NCBI GenBank assembly: GCA_017648105.1
Contig: JAGCJH010000038.1
Span: forward strand, 1 to 37,228
Length of the DNA: 37,228 bases
Direction of reading: 5' to 3'
Source of the DNA: Tidjanibacter sp.
Lineage (GTDB): Bacteria > Bacteroidota > Bacteroidia > Bacteroidales > Rikenellaceae
Part shown: in pieces, positions 8,692 to 16,669 of the stretch
Position numbering within the stretch: position 1 is the stretch's first letter
Layout: each line of letters begins with the position of its first letter
The notes under the pieces: generated by a model
The model's database searches: none
What the model was told of the DNA's origin: nothing
The model's input: the letters and a program-made list of their open reading frames with translations, nothing else
Translations under genes and position numbers: made by a program

Positions 8692-8741
8692 AAAGAAATT
8701 TCATCCCCAACCCCAAACACACACCACTAATTGCCCTGAGT

Positions 8742-8773
8742 TTTGGGTATTTTGGAAAAAAGTTGTATATTCG
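8742..8773 (+). promoter_or_regulatory. Promoter for pyrH unit
   Basis: TTTG (8742-8745), then 20 bases, then TATATTCG (8766-8773), one mismatch from the Bacteroidota TAnnTTTG. It lies 69 bases before the pyrH ATG with nothing coding between. Confidence 0.65.
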
Positions 8774-8842
8774 TAGCGATATTGGTGTGGTATATCATCG
8801 CACCAACACAACCCCTTGTGACAAACAACAATATAGCAAAAT

Positions 8843-9550
8843 ATGAAGTACAAAAGAATTCTTCTGAAACTTAGTGGCGAGTCGCTCGCAGGCGAGAGTG
8901 GCAAAGGTCTTTCGACCGAGGTGCTCGACAGCTATTCGCAGCAAATCAAAAAAGCCGTTGAGTGTGGCGTGCAGATCGGTATCGTCATTGGCGGTGGCAA
9001 CATCTTCCGAGGTTTGCAGGGCGTAGGTCGTGGCTTCGATCGTGTGAAGGGCGACCAGATGGGTATGCTCGCAACAATCATCAACTCCCTTGCACTCCAC
9101 AGCCACCTCGAAAGCGTAGGCGTGAAGACCAAAGTGCTCACATCTATCCGTATGGAGCCCATTGGCGAGTATTTCTCCAAAGCCAAAGCGCTCGAATATT
9201 TGGAGGCTGGCTATGTGGTAATCATCGGTGGCGGTACATCCAACCCCTATTTCTCGACCGACAGTGCTTCGGCGCTTCGTGGTGTGGAGATTGAGGCTGA
9301 GGTGCTCCTCAAAGGCACCCGTGTGGATGGCGTATATACTGCCGACCCCGAGAAAGACCCCACAGCAACCAAGTACGACACCATAACCTTCGACGAGGTA
9401 TATGGCAAAGGACTCAAAATTATGGACCTTACTGCCTTTACTCTCTGCAAGGAGAACAAACTCCCCATCATCGTCTTCGATATGGACACCGAGGGCAACC
9501 TCCAAAAAGTTCTCGAAGGCGAGGAGTGTGGCACCCTCGTGCACAACTAA
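8843..9550 (+). CDS. pyrH: UMP kinase
   Basis: A 235-residue amino-acid-kinase-fold enzyme that phosphorylates UMP to UDP with ATP, in the cytosol. The N-terminal K-R-I-L-L-K-L-S-G-E-S-L at about residues 4-15, the I-G-G-G-N-I-F-R-G motif near 50-58, and G-G-G-T-S-N-P-Y-F-S-T-D near 130-141 are all hallmarks of bacterial PyrH. Length is normal. It starts the pyrH / TlpA-like / frr unit. Family knowledge places pyrH and frr side by side in many bacteria, and here one extra gene separates them. Confidence 0.96.
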   Translation: MKYKRILLKLSGESLAGESGKGLSTEVLDSYSQQIKKAVECGVQIGIVIGGGNIFRGLQGVGRGFDRVKGDQMGMLATIINSLALHSHLESVGVKTKVLTSIRMEPIGEYFSKAKALEYLEAGYVVIIGGGTSNPYFSTDSASALRGVEIEAEVLLKGTRVDGVYTADPEKDPTATKYDTITFDEVYGKGLKIMDLTAFTLCKENKLPIIVFDMDTEGNLQKVLEGEECGTLVHN

Positions 9551-9562
9551 GCCTCCAACCCT

Positions 9563-10075
9563 ATGAGGCGACTGCTCACACTCGTGGCACTACTCTCAGT
9601 AGCCATCCCCACACTCTGCCAGAGCGACCCCTACGCCCGTGTGGATGTGGGCGACAAGCTCCCCACCTTCTCCGTCAGGATGATGGATGGCAGCACGGTG
9701 GAGAGTGAGAGTTTGGAGGGCAAGGTCGTATGGGTATGCCTTTGGGCGAGCTGGTGTCCCTCGTGCCGCAAGGAGTTTAAGTGGTTTGCTGACTCCGCAG
9801 AGTTTGCGACCCTCTTGGAGAGTGAGGATTTCATCTTCCTCCCCATCGCCCGTGAGGAGAACATTGCAACCGTGAGGGCGTGGCTTCGCAAGAAGGGCTA
9901 CCCCTACATCTCGGGCGAAGACCCCAATAGGGCAATCTTTGAGCTCTTTGCCGAGCAGGAGATACCACGCAACATCCTCGTGGGGCGTGACGGCACAATA
10001 GCTCTCCACAGCACCGCCTACTCACGCAAGGCACTCACAGCCATTGTGGAGCGTGCAGGCGAAATGTTGAAGTAA
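9563..10075 (+). CDS. TlpA-like thioredoxin-fold protein, exported
   Basis: A 170-residue protein with a signal peptide (basic M-R-R, hydrophobic 4-17, likely cut near residue 20) and a redoxin/TlpA domain. The active-site motif is W-C-P-S-C (C65, C68), preceded by the V-W-V-C-L-W-A-S strand. A cis-proline region is plausible in E-I-P-R-N-I-L near 142. Such proteins act in the periplasm or on membranes as thiol reductants or disulfide carriers. The start lies 12 bases after the pyrH stop, so the two are cotranscribed and frr follows 36 bases later. Why a redox protein sits in this translation/nucleotide unit is not evident. Confidence 0.88.
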   Translation: MRRLLTLVALLSVAIPTLCQSDPYARVDVGDKLPTFSVRMMDGSTVESESLEGKVVWVCLWASWCPSCRKEFKWFADSAEFATLLESEDFIFLPIAREENIATVRAWLRKKGYPYISGEDPNRAIFELFAEQEIPRNILVGRDGTIALHSTAYSRKALTAIVERAGEMLK

Positions 10076-10111
10076 CTAAAAATAATTACAACTCAATAAA
10101 ACACAACAACT

Positions 10112-10675
10112 ATGAACGACGACAGCGTATTGATTTTGGAAATGGCGGAGGAGAAGATGTCCAAAGCCATCGCCCACCTCGAAGAGGCTCTTTTGAGCGT
10201 GCGTGCAGGCAAGGCAAGCCAACACGTGCTAAAAGGCATTATGGTGGAGTATTATGGTATGGCGACCCCCATCGAGCAGGTTTCGAGCGTTACCGTGCCT
10301 GATGCGAAGACCATCCTGATCCAGCCTTGGGACAAGAATATGATTGCCCCCATTGAGAGGGCTATCCTCGTGAGCAACATTGGTCTGACACCCTCCAACA
10401 ATGGCGAGCACATCCGCCTCTCGATCCCCGCCCTTACCGAGGATCGCCGTAAGGAGCTTGTAAAGCAGGTGAAGGGCTATGCCGAGACTGGCAAGGTGAG
10501 CCTCCGCAACGCAAGGCGTGATGCCGTTGAGGCTTTCAAGAAGGCACAGAAAGATGGTATGCCCGAGGATGTGGCAAAGGACGGTGAGAATGACGCACAG
10601 AAGCTCATCGACCGCTATACCAAGAAGCTCGACGAACTCGTTGGTGCCAAAGAGAAAGAGATTATGACCGTGTAA
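10112..10675 (+). CDS. frr: Ribosome recycling factor
   Basis: A 187-residue RRF that, with EF-G, splits post-termination ribosomes. Family marks are visible: the N-terminal helix with L-x-x-V-R-A-G-K-A near residues 28-37, the Y-Y-G-x-x-T-P-I-x-Q-V segment near 48-59, the I-x-P-W-D-K strand near 70, and E-D-R-R-K-E-L-V-K near 110-118. The final R-Y-T-K-K-L-D-E-L helix closes domain I. It is the last gene of the pyrH unit, with a terminator immediately behind. Confidence 0.96.
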   Translation: MNDDSVLILEMAEEKMSKAIAHLEEALLSVRAGKASQHVLKGIMVEYYGMATPIEQVSSVTVPDAKTILIQPWDKNMIAPIERAILVSNIGLTPSNNGEHIRLSIPALTEDRRKELVKQVKGYAETGKVSLRNARRDAVEAFKKAQKDGMPEDVAKDGENDAQKLIDRYTKKLDELVGAKEKEIMTV

Positions 10676-10680
10676 ATTCA

Positions 10681-10708
10681 AAAAAAGGGGCTTTGAGCCC
10701 CTTTTTTT
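10681..10708 (+). terminator. Intrinsic terminator after frr
   Basis: A short hairpin GGGGCT / AGCCCC (10687-10701) is bounded by six A on the left and seven T on the right, six bases after the frr stop. The flanking A run would let it also act on the minus strand. Confidence 0.88.
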
Positions 10709-10731
10709 ATCTCTTTTATTTGCGACTTTCT

Positions 10732-10868
10732 GCAAAAAGTCGCCCAAAAACTTTTGGCGAAAAACTGCGTTTTCTTCCCTAACTTTGCTATGCCCTAAGG
10801 GCTCTAAGCTCCTTAATGGCTTTAAGGAAAAGCAACTACCTACTACTCGTTACTAACTTCCTCTGCGG
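10732..10868 (-). repeat. Intergenic repeat element, copy 1 (with 9-bp tandem units)
   Basis: Read in the minus (sense) direction, the element runs from the last codons of the SPOR gene, through the stop, into four 9-bp units. On the plus strand these are CCCTAAGGG (10793), CTCTAAGCT (10802), CCTTAATGG (10811) and CTTTAAGGA (10820). Hairpins follow, including GCGACTTT / AAAGTCGC and CGCCAAAAG / CTTTTGGGCG-type stems at 10732-10759. The whole block is nearly identical to 22928-23083, which carries one more 9-bp unit. Shorter relatives lie at 21431, 24352 and 31576. Confidence 0.85.
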
Positions 10869-11466
10869 ATGTGGGTTCGGGCTCGGATGTGGGTTCGGGC
10901 TCGGCTGTTGGCTCAGACTCCGCAGTGGCAACAACCTCGGGCTTGGGCTCGGGTTTGTGGATGAGCGCCTCGGCAGGGATGTCGCAGCTAATGATGAACG
11001 CCTTAGGGAAGATGCGTTTGACCTTCGAGAGATGTACGATAGCCTCCTCGTGTGTGAGGCAGTTGCCAGCCGTCACAATGAAATATGGGTTTTCGTAGGC
11101 GAAATAGACGGGGGCATTGAAATTCTCCTTGAAGAGTGCGATTGCCTCCTCGGCATCGGTGCGTGCCGACTGTGTGTGGCTCGCAAAGATGCGAATACGG
11201 TAGCCCTTATAGACCTCTTTGGGCGAGGTCTGAGCGTTGTACTTATCCATCGCCTCCTGTGCGCTGCTATGTATCGTGGTCTTCACATCCAAAACCTTCT
11301 GCTGAGGCACATCTTCAACCACCACCAACTCCTCCTGAGTAACCTCCTCCGAGGGAATGTCGGTGGGTACGGTAGGTGCAGTGGGGATTTCGGGCTCTTG
11401 TGCAAGAGCTATCATCGTTGTGCCAACGAGGGCAAAGAGTGTGAGTGTCAAATGTTTCAGTGTCAT
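10843..11466 (-). CDS. SPOR-domain protein, exported
   Basis: A 207-residue protein with a cleavable signal peptide (about residues 1-22, ending A-L-A-Q). A Pro/Glu/Val-rich linker runs from about 23 to 90. A SPOR-like domain at about 95-175 (Y-K-G-Y-R-I-R-I-F then F-x-x-x-F-x-A-P-V-Y-F-x-Y-E-N-P-Y-F) follows, as in proteins that bind denuded peptidoglycan glycans. The tail is a Glu-Pro-Thr repeat encoded by an 18-bp tandem repeat. The final codons (A-E-E-V-S-N-E) lie inside a dispersed repeat shared with the deaminase gene at 23058-23507. It is the last gene of a unit with the lipoprotein gene 9 bases upstream. Its role is probably in the cell envelope, with the partner unknown. Confidence 0.8.
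   Translation of the reverse strand: MTLKHLTLTLFALVGTTMIALAQEPEIPTAPTVPTDIPSEEVTQEELVVVEDVPQQKVLDVKTTIHSSAQEAMDKYNAQTSPKEVYKGYRIRIFASHTQSARTDAEEAIALFKENFNAPVYFAYENPYFIVTAGNCLTHEEAIVHLSKVKRIFPKAFIISCDIPAEALIHKPEPKPEVVATAESEPTAEPEPTSEPEPTSAEEVSNE
10867..10920. repeat. 18-bp tandem repeat inside the SPOR gene
   Basis: Two exact copies of an 18-bp unit (10867-10884, 10885-10902) and one diverged copy (10903-10920) encode E-P-T-x-E-P repeats near the C-terminus. Unit length is a multiple of three, so copy-number change would keep the frame. Confidence 0.8.
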
Positions 11467-11475
11467 CGCTATCTA

Positions 11476-11982
11476 CTATTTGTTTAGGTACTTGGATGGT
11501 TCGCCAAAGATACTGATAAATTTTGAAATGGGCACACCGCTACGCTCATAACGCTTCGTGAAACACCAAATCTTACCCTCGCCATAGCCCGAGATGGTCA
11601 GGTCGTCGGGCGAGGTGGAGAGCTTACCGAGCGCTTTGAGTGCCGCCATAGGCGACGAGAAGCGCAAGCCCACATCGAAAGTTACGGTTACAGTGGAGCG
11701 TCGAGGCAACACTACGGGAGTGCGCATATAGACCTCTCCGACAGGGTCGCCTTTGATGTCGGCAACCAATTTGCCACCCACCACCGTAACCTTGAATGGG
11801 GAGCGATTCTCAATGGTCATCTCCACCGTTGCCCCCTCCGAGAGGTTGAAGGCGAGAACCTTCGCATCTTTCAGCACAAAGCTACTGAGTGATATGAGTT
11901 TGCAGCCCGAGAGGGCACCCATCATCAAGATGAGCACCACAAGGCTTGCCACACGGCGAAAGGTTTGTCCTATCTGTTTCAT
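11476..11982 (-). CDS. Small lipoprotein with LEA14-like beta domain (tentative)
   Basis: A 168-residue protein with a type II signal peptide. The N-terminus is basic, a hydrophobic stretch covers residues 11-24, and the lipobox is L24-S25-G26-C27. The mature part has the pattern of a single beta-sandwich like the LEA14/water-stress family: a V-E-M-T-I-E-N-R-S-P-F strand-turn near 53-63, then G-x-L-x-A-D-I-K-G-D-P-V-G and a T-V-T-F-D-V strand. The assignment is by pattern only. It is likely anchored in the inner or outer membrane. It lies between the LolC/E-like permease and the SPOR gene on the same strand, which suggests an envelope role. Confidence 0.65.
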   Translation of the reverse strand: MKQIGQTFRRVASLVVLILMMGALSGCKLISLSSFVLKDAKVLAFNLSEGATVEMTIENRSPFKVTVVGGKLVADIKGDPVGEVYMRTPVVLPRRSTVTVTFDVGLRFSSPMAALKALGKLSTSPDDLTISGYGEGKIWCFTKRYERSGVPISKFISIFGEPSKYLNK

Positions 11983-12059
11983 TTCTCTCCGATGTTGAAA
12001 TTTGCCCCTCCCACAAGAGTCACTTCTATGCAGTTGGGGTTGCGTGGTCTTATCGTAGG

Positions 12060-13304
12060 CTACTGATATTTAAGCGTTTGGTCGGGGCGCACTCGTGAGG
12101 TTATCGCCACTGGCACCATTAGCAGGGCAAGCAACACGAGGGGCAGCAGCACATCTATTGCCAACCACCAACCCCATCCGAAAGCTACGGGCACCGCAGA
12201 GAGCAGGTATGCCTCGGGGTCGAGGGTGATGATTCCCGTCAGGTGTTGCACGCCAAGCAGTACGCCCGCCACAACATTACCCCAGAGGAGTCCGCTGGCG
12301 ATTACCCTCGAAGCGCACAGCAGGAAGAGTCGTTGCACGCCCCCATTGCGCATACCGAGCGCTTTGAGCGTACCAATCATACGGATGCGCTCGAAGATGA
12401 TGATAAGGAGTGCCGTGCTCATATTGAGCATTGCCACGACAATCATTATGATAATTATCACTGCACCATTGACATCGTGCGTTGCAAGCCAGTCGAAGAG
12501 TTGTGGGTAGGTGCCTACGAGATCGCTCGTGCGCCACATCTCACTATCGCCCGCAAGGTATGCCTCCGCCCTCACATTGCCCACAAGCTCTCGGGAGGCT
12601 TCCATATCCTCTGCCATAATCATATAGCCCGACACCCTATCTTCCGCCCAACCATTGAGCCTCTGGACATTGCGCATATCCGTGATTGTAAGCATCTGCT
12701 CCATAGAGGCAAGCCCCGAAGTGTAGATACCCGACACCTTGTAGGCATCACGACGCATCGGCGCACCCTCACTTGTGAAGACAAACTCCACCTTATCCCC
12801 CACCCCAACATTGAGCTGGTGGGCGAGCGACTGGGGCAGGAGAATGTCCTTCTTGCGCTCCTCGCCACCGATGCGTGGAAGGGCTCCCTCCACCAAACAA
12901 GAGCGATAGAATAGCGTGTCGTAGTCGGCAGTAACACCCCTGAGTAAGGCTCCCTGCATCGCCTCGCCACTCTTAATGATACCCGCACGGGAAGCATAGG
13001 GGACTATGGAGCGAAAACCCTCCATCTGCGCCACTCGCTCCTCAAACTCACCATCGAGCGTAAGCGACTTAGCATCAAGCGCATAATGGGAGCCTGCTGG
13101 CTCTACGGTGATGTGTGCTTCCAATCCCGTGAGCCTCTCTTGCAGAGCCTCCTTGAAACCCACAATGACCGATATAGCCACAAGCATAACCGCCACCGAG
13201 ATGGCAACAGAGATGCGAGCGATGCCAATCATTGCACCACTTCTCTCGCCCTTCTTGTAGGAAATCCTACGAGCCAAAAAGACCTCAACTCTCTCTTTTG
13301 CCAT
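12060..13304 (-). CDS. LolC/LolE-like ABC transporter permease (FtsX family)
   Basis: A 414-residue membrane protein with the MacB/LolCE arrangement. The N-terminal cytoplasmic stretch A-R-R-I-S-Y precedes a first membrane segment at about residues 24-47, a periplasmic domain runs to about 250, and a C-terminal FtsX domain has three membrane segments (about 270-295, 315-345, 375-402). Family members extract lipoproteins from the inner membrane, but the ATPase partner is not in the window, so the substrate is open. The reading frame extends to a TTG at 13316. The ATG at 13304 is preferred because a TACTTTTG -7 box at 13326-13333 would place the transcript start next to the TTG. A lipoprotein gene follows downstream. 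Confidence 0.85.
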   Translation of the reverse strand: MAKERVEVFLARRISYKKGERSGAMIGIARISVAISVAVMLVAISVIVGFKEALQERLTGLEAHITVEPAGSHYALDAKSLTLDGEFEERVAQMEGFRSIVPYASRAGIIKSGEAMQGALLRGVTADYDTLFYRSCLVEGALPRIGGEERKKDILLPQSLAHQLNVGVGDKVEFVFTSEGAPMRRDAYKVSGIYTSGLASMEQMLTITDMRNVQRLNGWAEDRVSGYMIMAEDMEASRELVGNVRAEAYLAGDSEMWRTSDLVGTYPQLFDWLATHDVNGAVIIIIMIVVAMLNMSTALLIIIFERIRMIGTLKALGMRNGGVQRLFLLCASRVIASGLLWGNVVAGVLLGVQHLTGIITLDPEAYLLSAVPVAFGWGWWLAIDVLLPLVLLALLMVPVAITSRVRPDQTLKYQ

Positions 13305-13325
13305 AAAAAAATCCAATCAATCCCT

Positions 13326-13333
13326 CAAAAGTA
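13326..13333 (-). promoter_or_regulatory. Putative -7 box for the permease unit
   Basis: Reads TACTTTTG on the minus strand, a full match to TAnnTTTG, 22 bases before the ATG at 13304. No -33 TTTG is seen at the usual spacing. Confidence 0.5.
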
Positions 13334-13385
13334 CGAAATTTTCGGTATATTTACCATCTAAAAAATCAAAAACTATACAAAGAGT

Positions 13386-14147
13386 ATGAACAAGGTAGCA
13401 CTTATTACTGGGGCAACTTCGGGAATTGGCGAGGCGACAGCTCGTGCACTCGCTGGCGAAGGGTACAAAATCATAATCACTGGTCGTCGTGGCGACAGGC
13501 TCGCTGCACTCAAAGCCGAACTCACAGAGAAGTTTGGCGCACAGGTACACACCAAGTGTTTCGATGTGAGGGACAAAGAACAGTGTGAGGCAGCCCTCCG
13601 TGCGCTCCCCGAGGAGTTTGCAAACATTGATATTTTAGTCAATAATGCAGGTCTTGCGTCGGGTTTGGAGCACATCAACGAAGGTGCCGACGAGGATTGG
13701 AATGCAATGATTGACACCAATGTCAAGGGTTTGCTCTATATCACTCGTGCCATTTCCAACCGTATGATTGTAAGAGGCGAGGGCGGTCATATCGTCAATC
13801 TCGGCTCCACGGCAGGCACACAGGTTTATGAGAATGGTAATGTCTATTGCGCCACCAAGCACGCCGTACACGCACTTTCGCACGGTATGCGCATCGATCT
13901 TCTCCGTCATCGCATCCGAGTGACCGAGATACGCCCCGGTATGGTTGAGACCGAGTTTTCGGTTGTCCGTTTTCACGGCGACAAAAACCGAGCAGACGGC
14001 GTTTACAAGGGACTCAAACCCCTCTCTGGCGAGGATGTTGCACAGGCTATCGTGTGGGCACTTTCACAGCCTTCACACATAAACATCAGCGAGATAGTCC
14101 TCACACCCACCGCCCAAGCAGACTCCTACTATAAGTTTGTGGAGTAA
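13386..14147 (+). CDS. SDR-family NAD(P)-dependent oxidoreductase (YdfG-like)
   Basis: A 253-residue classical short-chain dehydrogenase. The cofactor motif T-G-A-T-S-G-I-G is at residues 8-15, N-N-A-G at 86-89, the catalytic serine S141, and Y154-x3-K158. An R-R pair after the second strand (I-T-G-R-R, about 31-35) favours NADP(H). The pattern E-I-R-P-G-M-V-E-T-E-F near 178-188 matches the YdfG/serine-3-dehydrogenase group, which reduces 3-hydroxy or 3-keto acids. The true substrate cannot be read from sequence. It is divergent from the permease unit and 55 bases ahead of the metallopeptidase gene. Confidence 0.9.
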   Translation: MNKVALITGATSGIGEATARALAGEGYKIIITGRRGDRLAALKAELTEKFGAQVHTKCFDVRDKEQCEAALRALPEEFANIDILVNNAGLASGLEHINEGADEDWNAMIDTNVKGLLYITRAISNRMIVRGEGGHIVNLGSTAGTQVYENGNVYCATKHAVHALSHGMRIDLLRHRIRVTEIRPGMVETEFSVVRFHGDKNRADGVYKGLKPLSGEDVAQAIVWALSQPSHINISEIVLTPTAQADSYYKFVE

Positions 14148-14202
14148 TAAACCTCCCCCAAGAAGCGTTATATTTCCGAACAAAAACAACAATAGAACAA
14201 CT

Positions 14203-14880
14203 ATGAGCACTTCCTTTCTTTTGATAATTATCATTGGCGTTGCAGGTCTTCTCGTGCAAGCCAAGCTCCAATCGGTCTTCAAGAAATACTCCCGCGAGCC
14301 CTTCCCTTCGGGTTACACTGGCAAGGATGTGGCGGAGAAGATGCTCCGTGATCACGGAATCTTTGATGTGAAGGTGGTTGCCACCCGAGGTATTCTCACA
14401 GACCACTACAACCCCGCAACTCGCACCGTCAATCTCAGTGAGAGCGTCTATTCGAGTGCCTCGATTTCGGCTGCGGCTGTGGCTGCCCACGAATGTGGAC
14501 ACGCCATTCAGCACGCTCAGGGTTACGCACCCTTGCGCCTGCGCTCGGCACTTGTCCCCATCATTCAGTTCTCATCGACACTCTCCACTTGGGTAATCAT
14601 CATCGGCATCCTGCTCATCAACTCCTTCCCTGCAATTTTCTGGGTTGGCATTGCAACAATTGCCGCCTCGGCACTCTTCTCCATCGTAACACTCCCCGTA
14701 GAGTACAATGCATCCGAGAGGGCGCTCAAATGGTTGCAGGGCACACGCATACTCTCGCCCGAGCAGATGGAAGGAGCCACAATCTCACTCCGTTGGGCAG
14801 CCCGCACCTACCTCGTAGCAGCGCTCAGTGCCATCGCCACCCTGCTCTACTACTTGGACTTTGTGCGCAGCAACGACTAA
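14203..14880 (+). CDS. YugP-type zinc metallopeptidase, membrane-bound
   Basis: A 225-residue protein of the Zn_peptidase_2 (YugP) family. One membrane segment is at the N-terminus (about 4-20). The zinc site H-E-C-G-H lies at residues 96-100, with nearby N-L-S-E-x-V-Y-x-S before it. Two further membrane segments lie at about 125-165, and a final one is near 205. The start at 14203 is chosen because it begins directly at the membrane segment, while the extension up to 14137 is a low-complexity leader without family resemblance. Physiological substrates of the family are poorly known. It probably forms a short unit with the PAP2 gene 33 bases downstream. Confidence 0.88.
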   Translation: MSTSFLLIIIIGVAGLLVQAKLQSVFKKYSREPFPSGYTGKDVAEKMLRDHGIFDVKVVATRGILTDHYNPATRTVNLSESVYSSASISAAAVAAHECGHAIQHAQGYAPLRLRSALVPIIQFSSTLSTWVIIIGILLINSFPAIFWVGIATIAASALFSIVTLPVEYNASERALKWLQGTRILSPEQMEGATISLRWAARTYLVAALSAIATLLYYLDFVRSND

Positions 14881-14913
14881 CCCCCAACACACTACACCCC
14901 AAACACTTAAACA

Positions 14914-15510
14914 ATGAATTTCACCTCCCTTGACCACAGCGCAACCCTCTTTCTCAACTTCGACGGAGGTGTTGTGCTCGACCGCTTTATGTGGCTGACC
15001 TCGGAGAAACTCACTTGGGCTCCTCTATACATCGCTCTCCTCTGGCTCACCTGTCGCAGATGGGGTTGGCGCTATATGATTGTTATTCTGCTTGCAGTGG
15101 TGCTCGGTGTGGCGCTCAGCGACCAGATTTGCAACTACTTCAAGGAGACCTACCAAGTCTTGCGCCCCAACCGTGTGGAGGGTGTCAAGGAGCACCTCCA
15201 CCTTGTGTGGCACCCCATCAAAGAGGAGTTCTGCATCTTCGGGCGTTACGGCACAATTTCGGCTCACGCAGCCACCACAATGTCCCTTTTTCTCATCATC
15301 GGAAGGTGTGCTCTGAGGGACTCGAAGTGCTACTGGCGCTGGATGGCATTGTGGGTTGTTTTTGTGGGCTATTCTCGCATATATTTGGGCGTACATTTCC
15401 TCTCTCAAATACTCTTTGGCTGGATACTCGGTGCGCTCGTTGGCGGCTTCATAATCTGGCTCACAGAAAAGTTTTGTGGAAAACTAAAAATCAGCAAGTT
15501 GCAGCAGTAG
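14914..15510 (+). CDS. PAP2-family membrane phosphatase-like protein
   Basis: A 198-residue membrane protein with about five hydrophobic segments and the PAP2 phosphatase signature. Motif 1 is K77-x6-R84-P85. Motif 2 is present as I-S-A-H (S116, H118) in place of P-S-G-H. Motif 3 is S154-R155-x5-H161, but the position normally held by Asp is Gln165. The two catalytic histidines and the phosphate-binding Lys/Arg are all kept. Family members remove phosphate from undecaprenyl pyrophosphate, phosphatidate or lipid A. Which of these is used here is not readable. The Gln in motif 3 could lower or alter activity. Confidence 0.85.
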   Translation: MNFTSLDHSATLFLNFDGGVVLDRFMWLTSEKLTWAPLYIALLWLTCRRWGWRYMIVILLAVVLGVALSDQICNYFKETYQVLRPNRVEGVKEHLHLVWHPIKEEFCIFGRYGTISAHAATTMSLFLIIGRCALRDSKCYWRWMALWVVFVGYSRIYLGVHFLSQILFGWILGALVGGFIIWLTEKFCGKLKISKLQQ

Positions 15511-15525
15511 CGACAAGTAAAAAAT

Positions 15526-15555
15526 AAGGTACATTCCCTCTTGGAAATGTACCTT
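15526..15555 (+). terminator. Hairpin after the PAP2 gene
   Basis: AAGGTACATTCC pairs with GGAAATGTACCTT with one bulged A. It lies 15 bases after the PAP2 stop, is followed by an A-rich rather than T-rich stretch, and is backed by the stronger hairpin at 15581-15609. Confidence 0.55.
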
Positions 15556-15580
15556 AAAAATGTACCATATTTTTTTACCC

Positions 15581-15609
15581 AAAACAGCACCCCGAAAGGT
15601 GCTGTTTTT
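15581..15609. terminator. Bidirectional terminator between PAP2 gene and ansA
   Basis: AAAACAGCACC (15581-15591) pairs with GGTGCTGTTTT (15598-15608). The run of A before and T after gives a U tract on both strands between two converging genes. Confidence 0.88.
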
Positions 15610-15620
15610 ATATATGTTTT

Positions 15621-16643
15621 TTACCTACCAATCTCGCCACAAATGGACTCTTTGAGGAGTTTTGCACGCTCCTCGGGGCTGTCGGTCTGCGCCAAGACAT
15701 ACATCATCTTCGTAACGGCTGCCTCGGTGGTCATATCCCTACCGCTGATGACGCCAATCTTCTGCAACGCCACACCCGTCTCGTAGATATCCATATTGAC
15801 CTCGCCATTGGAACACTGGGTAACATTCACAACGCTCACACCCCTCTCGATAGCCTCCCTCAGGGCACCAATAAACCACTCCTTTGTGGGGGCATTACCT
15901 GCGCCATAGGTTTCGAGCACCACGCCCTTCGCTCCGCTTGCAAGCATAGCCCTCAGGATACTCTCGGTCAGTCCGGGGAAGATTTTGATGACAGCGACAT
16001 CCCTTTCGAGTGCGGTCTGCACCGAGAACTCCGCACCCTTCTCGGGGCGGTGAATGAACTGCTCGTTGTAGTGGATGCTCACACCCACCTCCGCAAGCGG
16101 GGGATAATTATTCGACGCAAAGGCGGAGAGTTCCTCGGCACTCTGTTTGGTTGTGCGATTGCCCCTGAAAAGTCTATTCTGGAAGTAGAGGCTCACCTCG
16201 GGCACCGCAGCACGACCCTTACTATCCTTCGTAGCGGCAATCTCAATGGCGGTAATGAGGTTCTCCCTACCATCCGTACGCAACACGCCGATAGGAATCT
16301 GGCTTCCCGTGAAAACCACAGGTTTTGCCAAATTGTGGAGCATAAAACTCAGGGCACTGGCACTGTAAGACATTGTGTCTGTGCCGTGTAGCACCACAAA
16401 ACCATCGAAGCGGTCGTAATTCTCCGCAATCTTCTCGGCAAGCCTCACCCACAACTCCGACGAAGCATTCGACGAGTCGATGGGCTCAAAGGGCAAGACC
16501 TCGATATTGGCTCCCAGCCTACGCAGTGCGGGGAACTCCTCATAGATTGCGTGGAAGTCGAAGGGCACGAGAGCGCCACTCTCGGGGTCGGTGTGCATAC
16601 CGATGGTACCTCCTGTGTAGATGAGTAGTACGGAACTTTTCAT
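15621..16643 (-). CDS. ansA: Type I L-asparaginase
   Basis: A 340-residue asparaginase that hydrolyses L-asparagine to aspartate and ammonia. The first catalytic motif Y-T-G-G-T-I-G-M is at about residues 8-15, and the second, H-G-T-D-T-M-x-Y-S-A, is at about 87-96. A later F-T-G-S-Q-I-P is also typical. No signal peptide is seen, which fits the cytosolic type I enzyme. The ATG at 16643 is chosen: the open frame continues 39 codons further up to 16760, but that stretch overlaps the upstream TatD gene and has no family resemblance. The start is 26 bases after the TatD stop. Confidence 0.93.
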   Translation of the reverse strand: MKSSVLLIYTGGTIGMHTDPESGALVPFDFHAIYEEFPALRRLGANIEVLPFEPIDSSNASSELWVRLAEKIAENYDRFDGFVVLHGTDTMSYSASALSFMLHNLAKPVVFTGSQIPIGVLRTDGRENLITAIEIAATKDSKGRAAVPEVSLYFQNRLFRGNRTTKQSAEELSAFASNNYPPLAEVGVSIHYNEQFIHRPEKGAEFSVQTALERDVAVIKIFPGLTESILRAMLASGAKGVVLETYGAGNAPTKEWFIGALREAIERGVSVVNVTQCSNGEVNMDIYETGVALQKIGVISGRDMTTEAAVTKMMYVLAQTDSPEERAKLLKESICGEIGR

Positions 16644-16669
16644 TGTGTATTCCAATATGTTAGGGTTTT

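Noticed and set aside
10780..10787. TAACTTTG on the plus strand inside repeat copy 1, a possible antisense promoter
   Set aside because: The nearest TTTG is 23 bases upstream, outside normal spacing, and the motif is broken in the other repeat copies (TAACTTTA in copy 2).
12243..12914. Long plus-strand open frame opposite the LolC/E-like permease
   Set aside because: His/Cys-rich antisense translation with no domain pattern. The minus strand has a clear permease.
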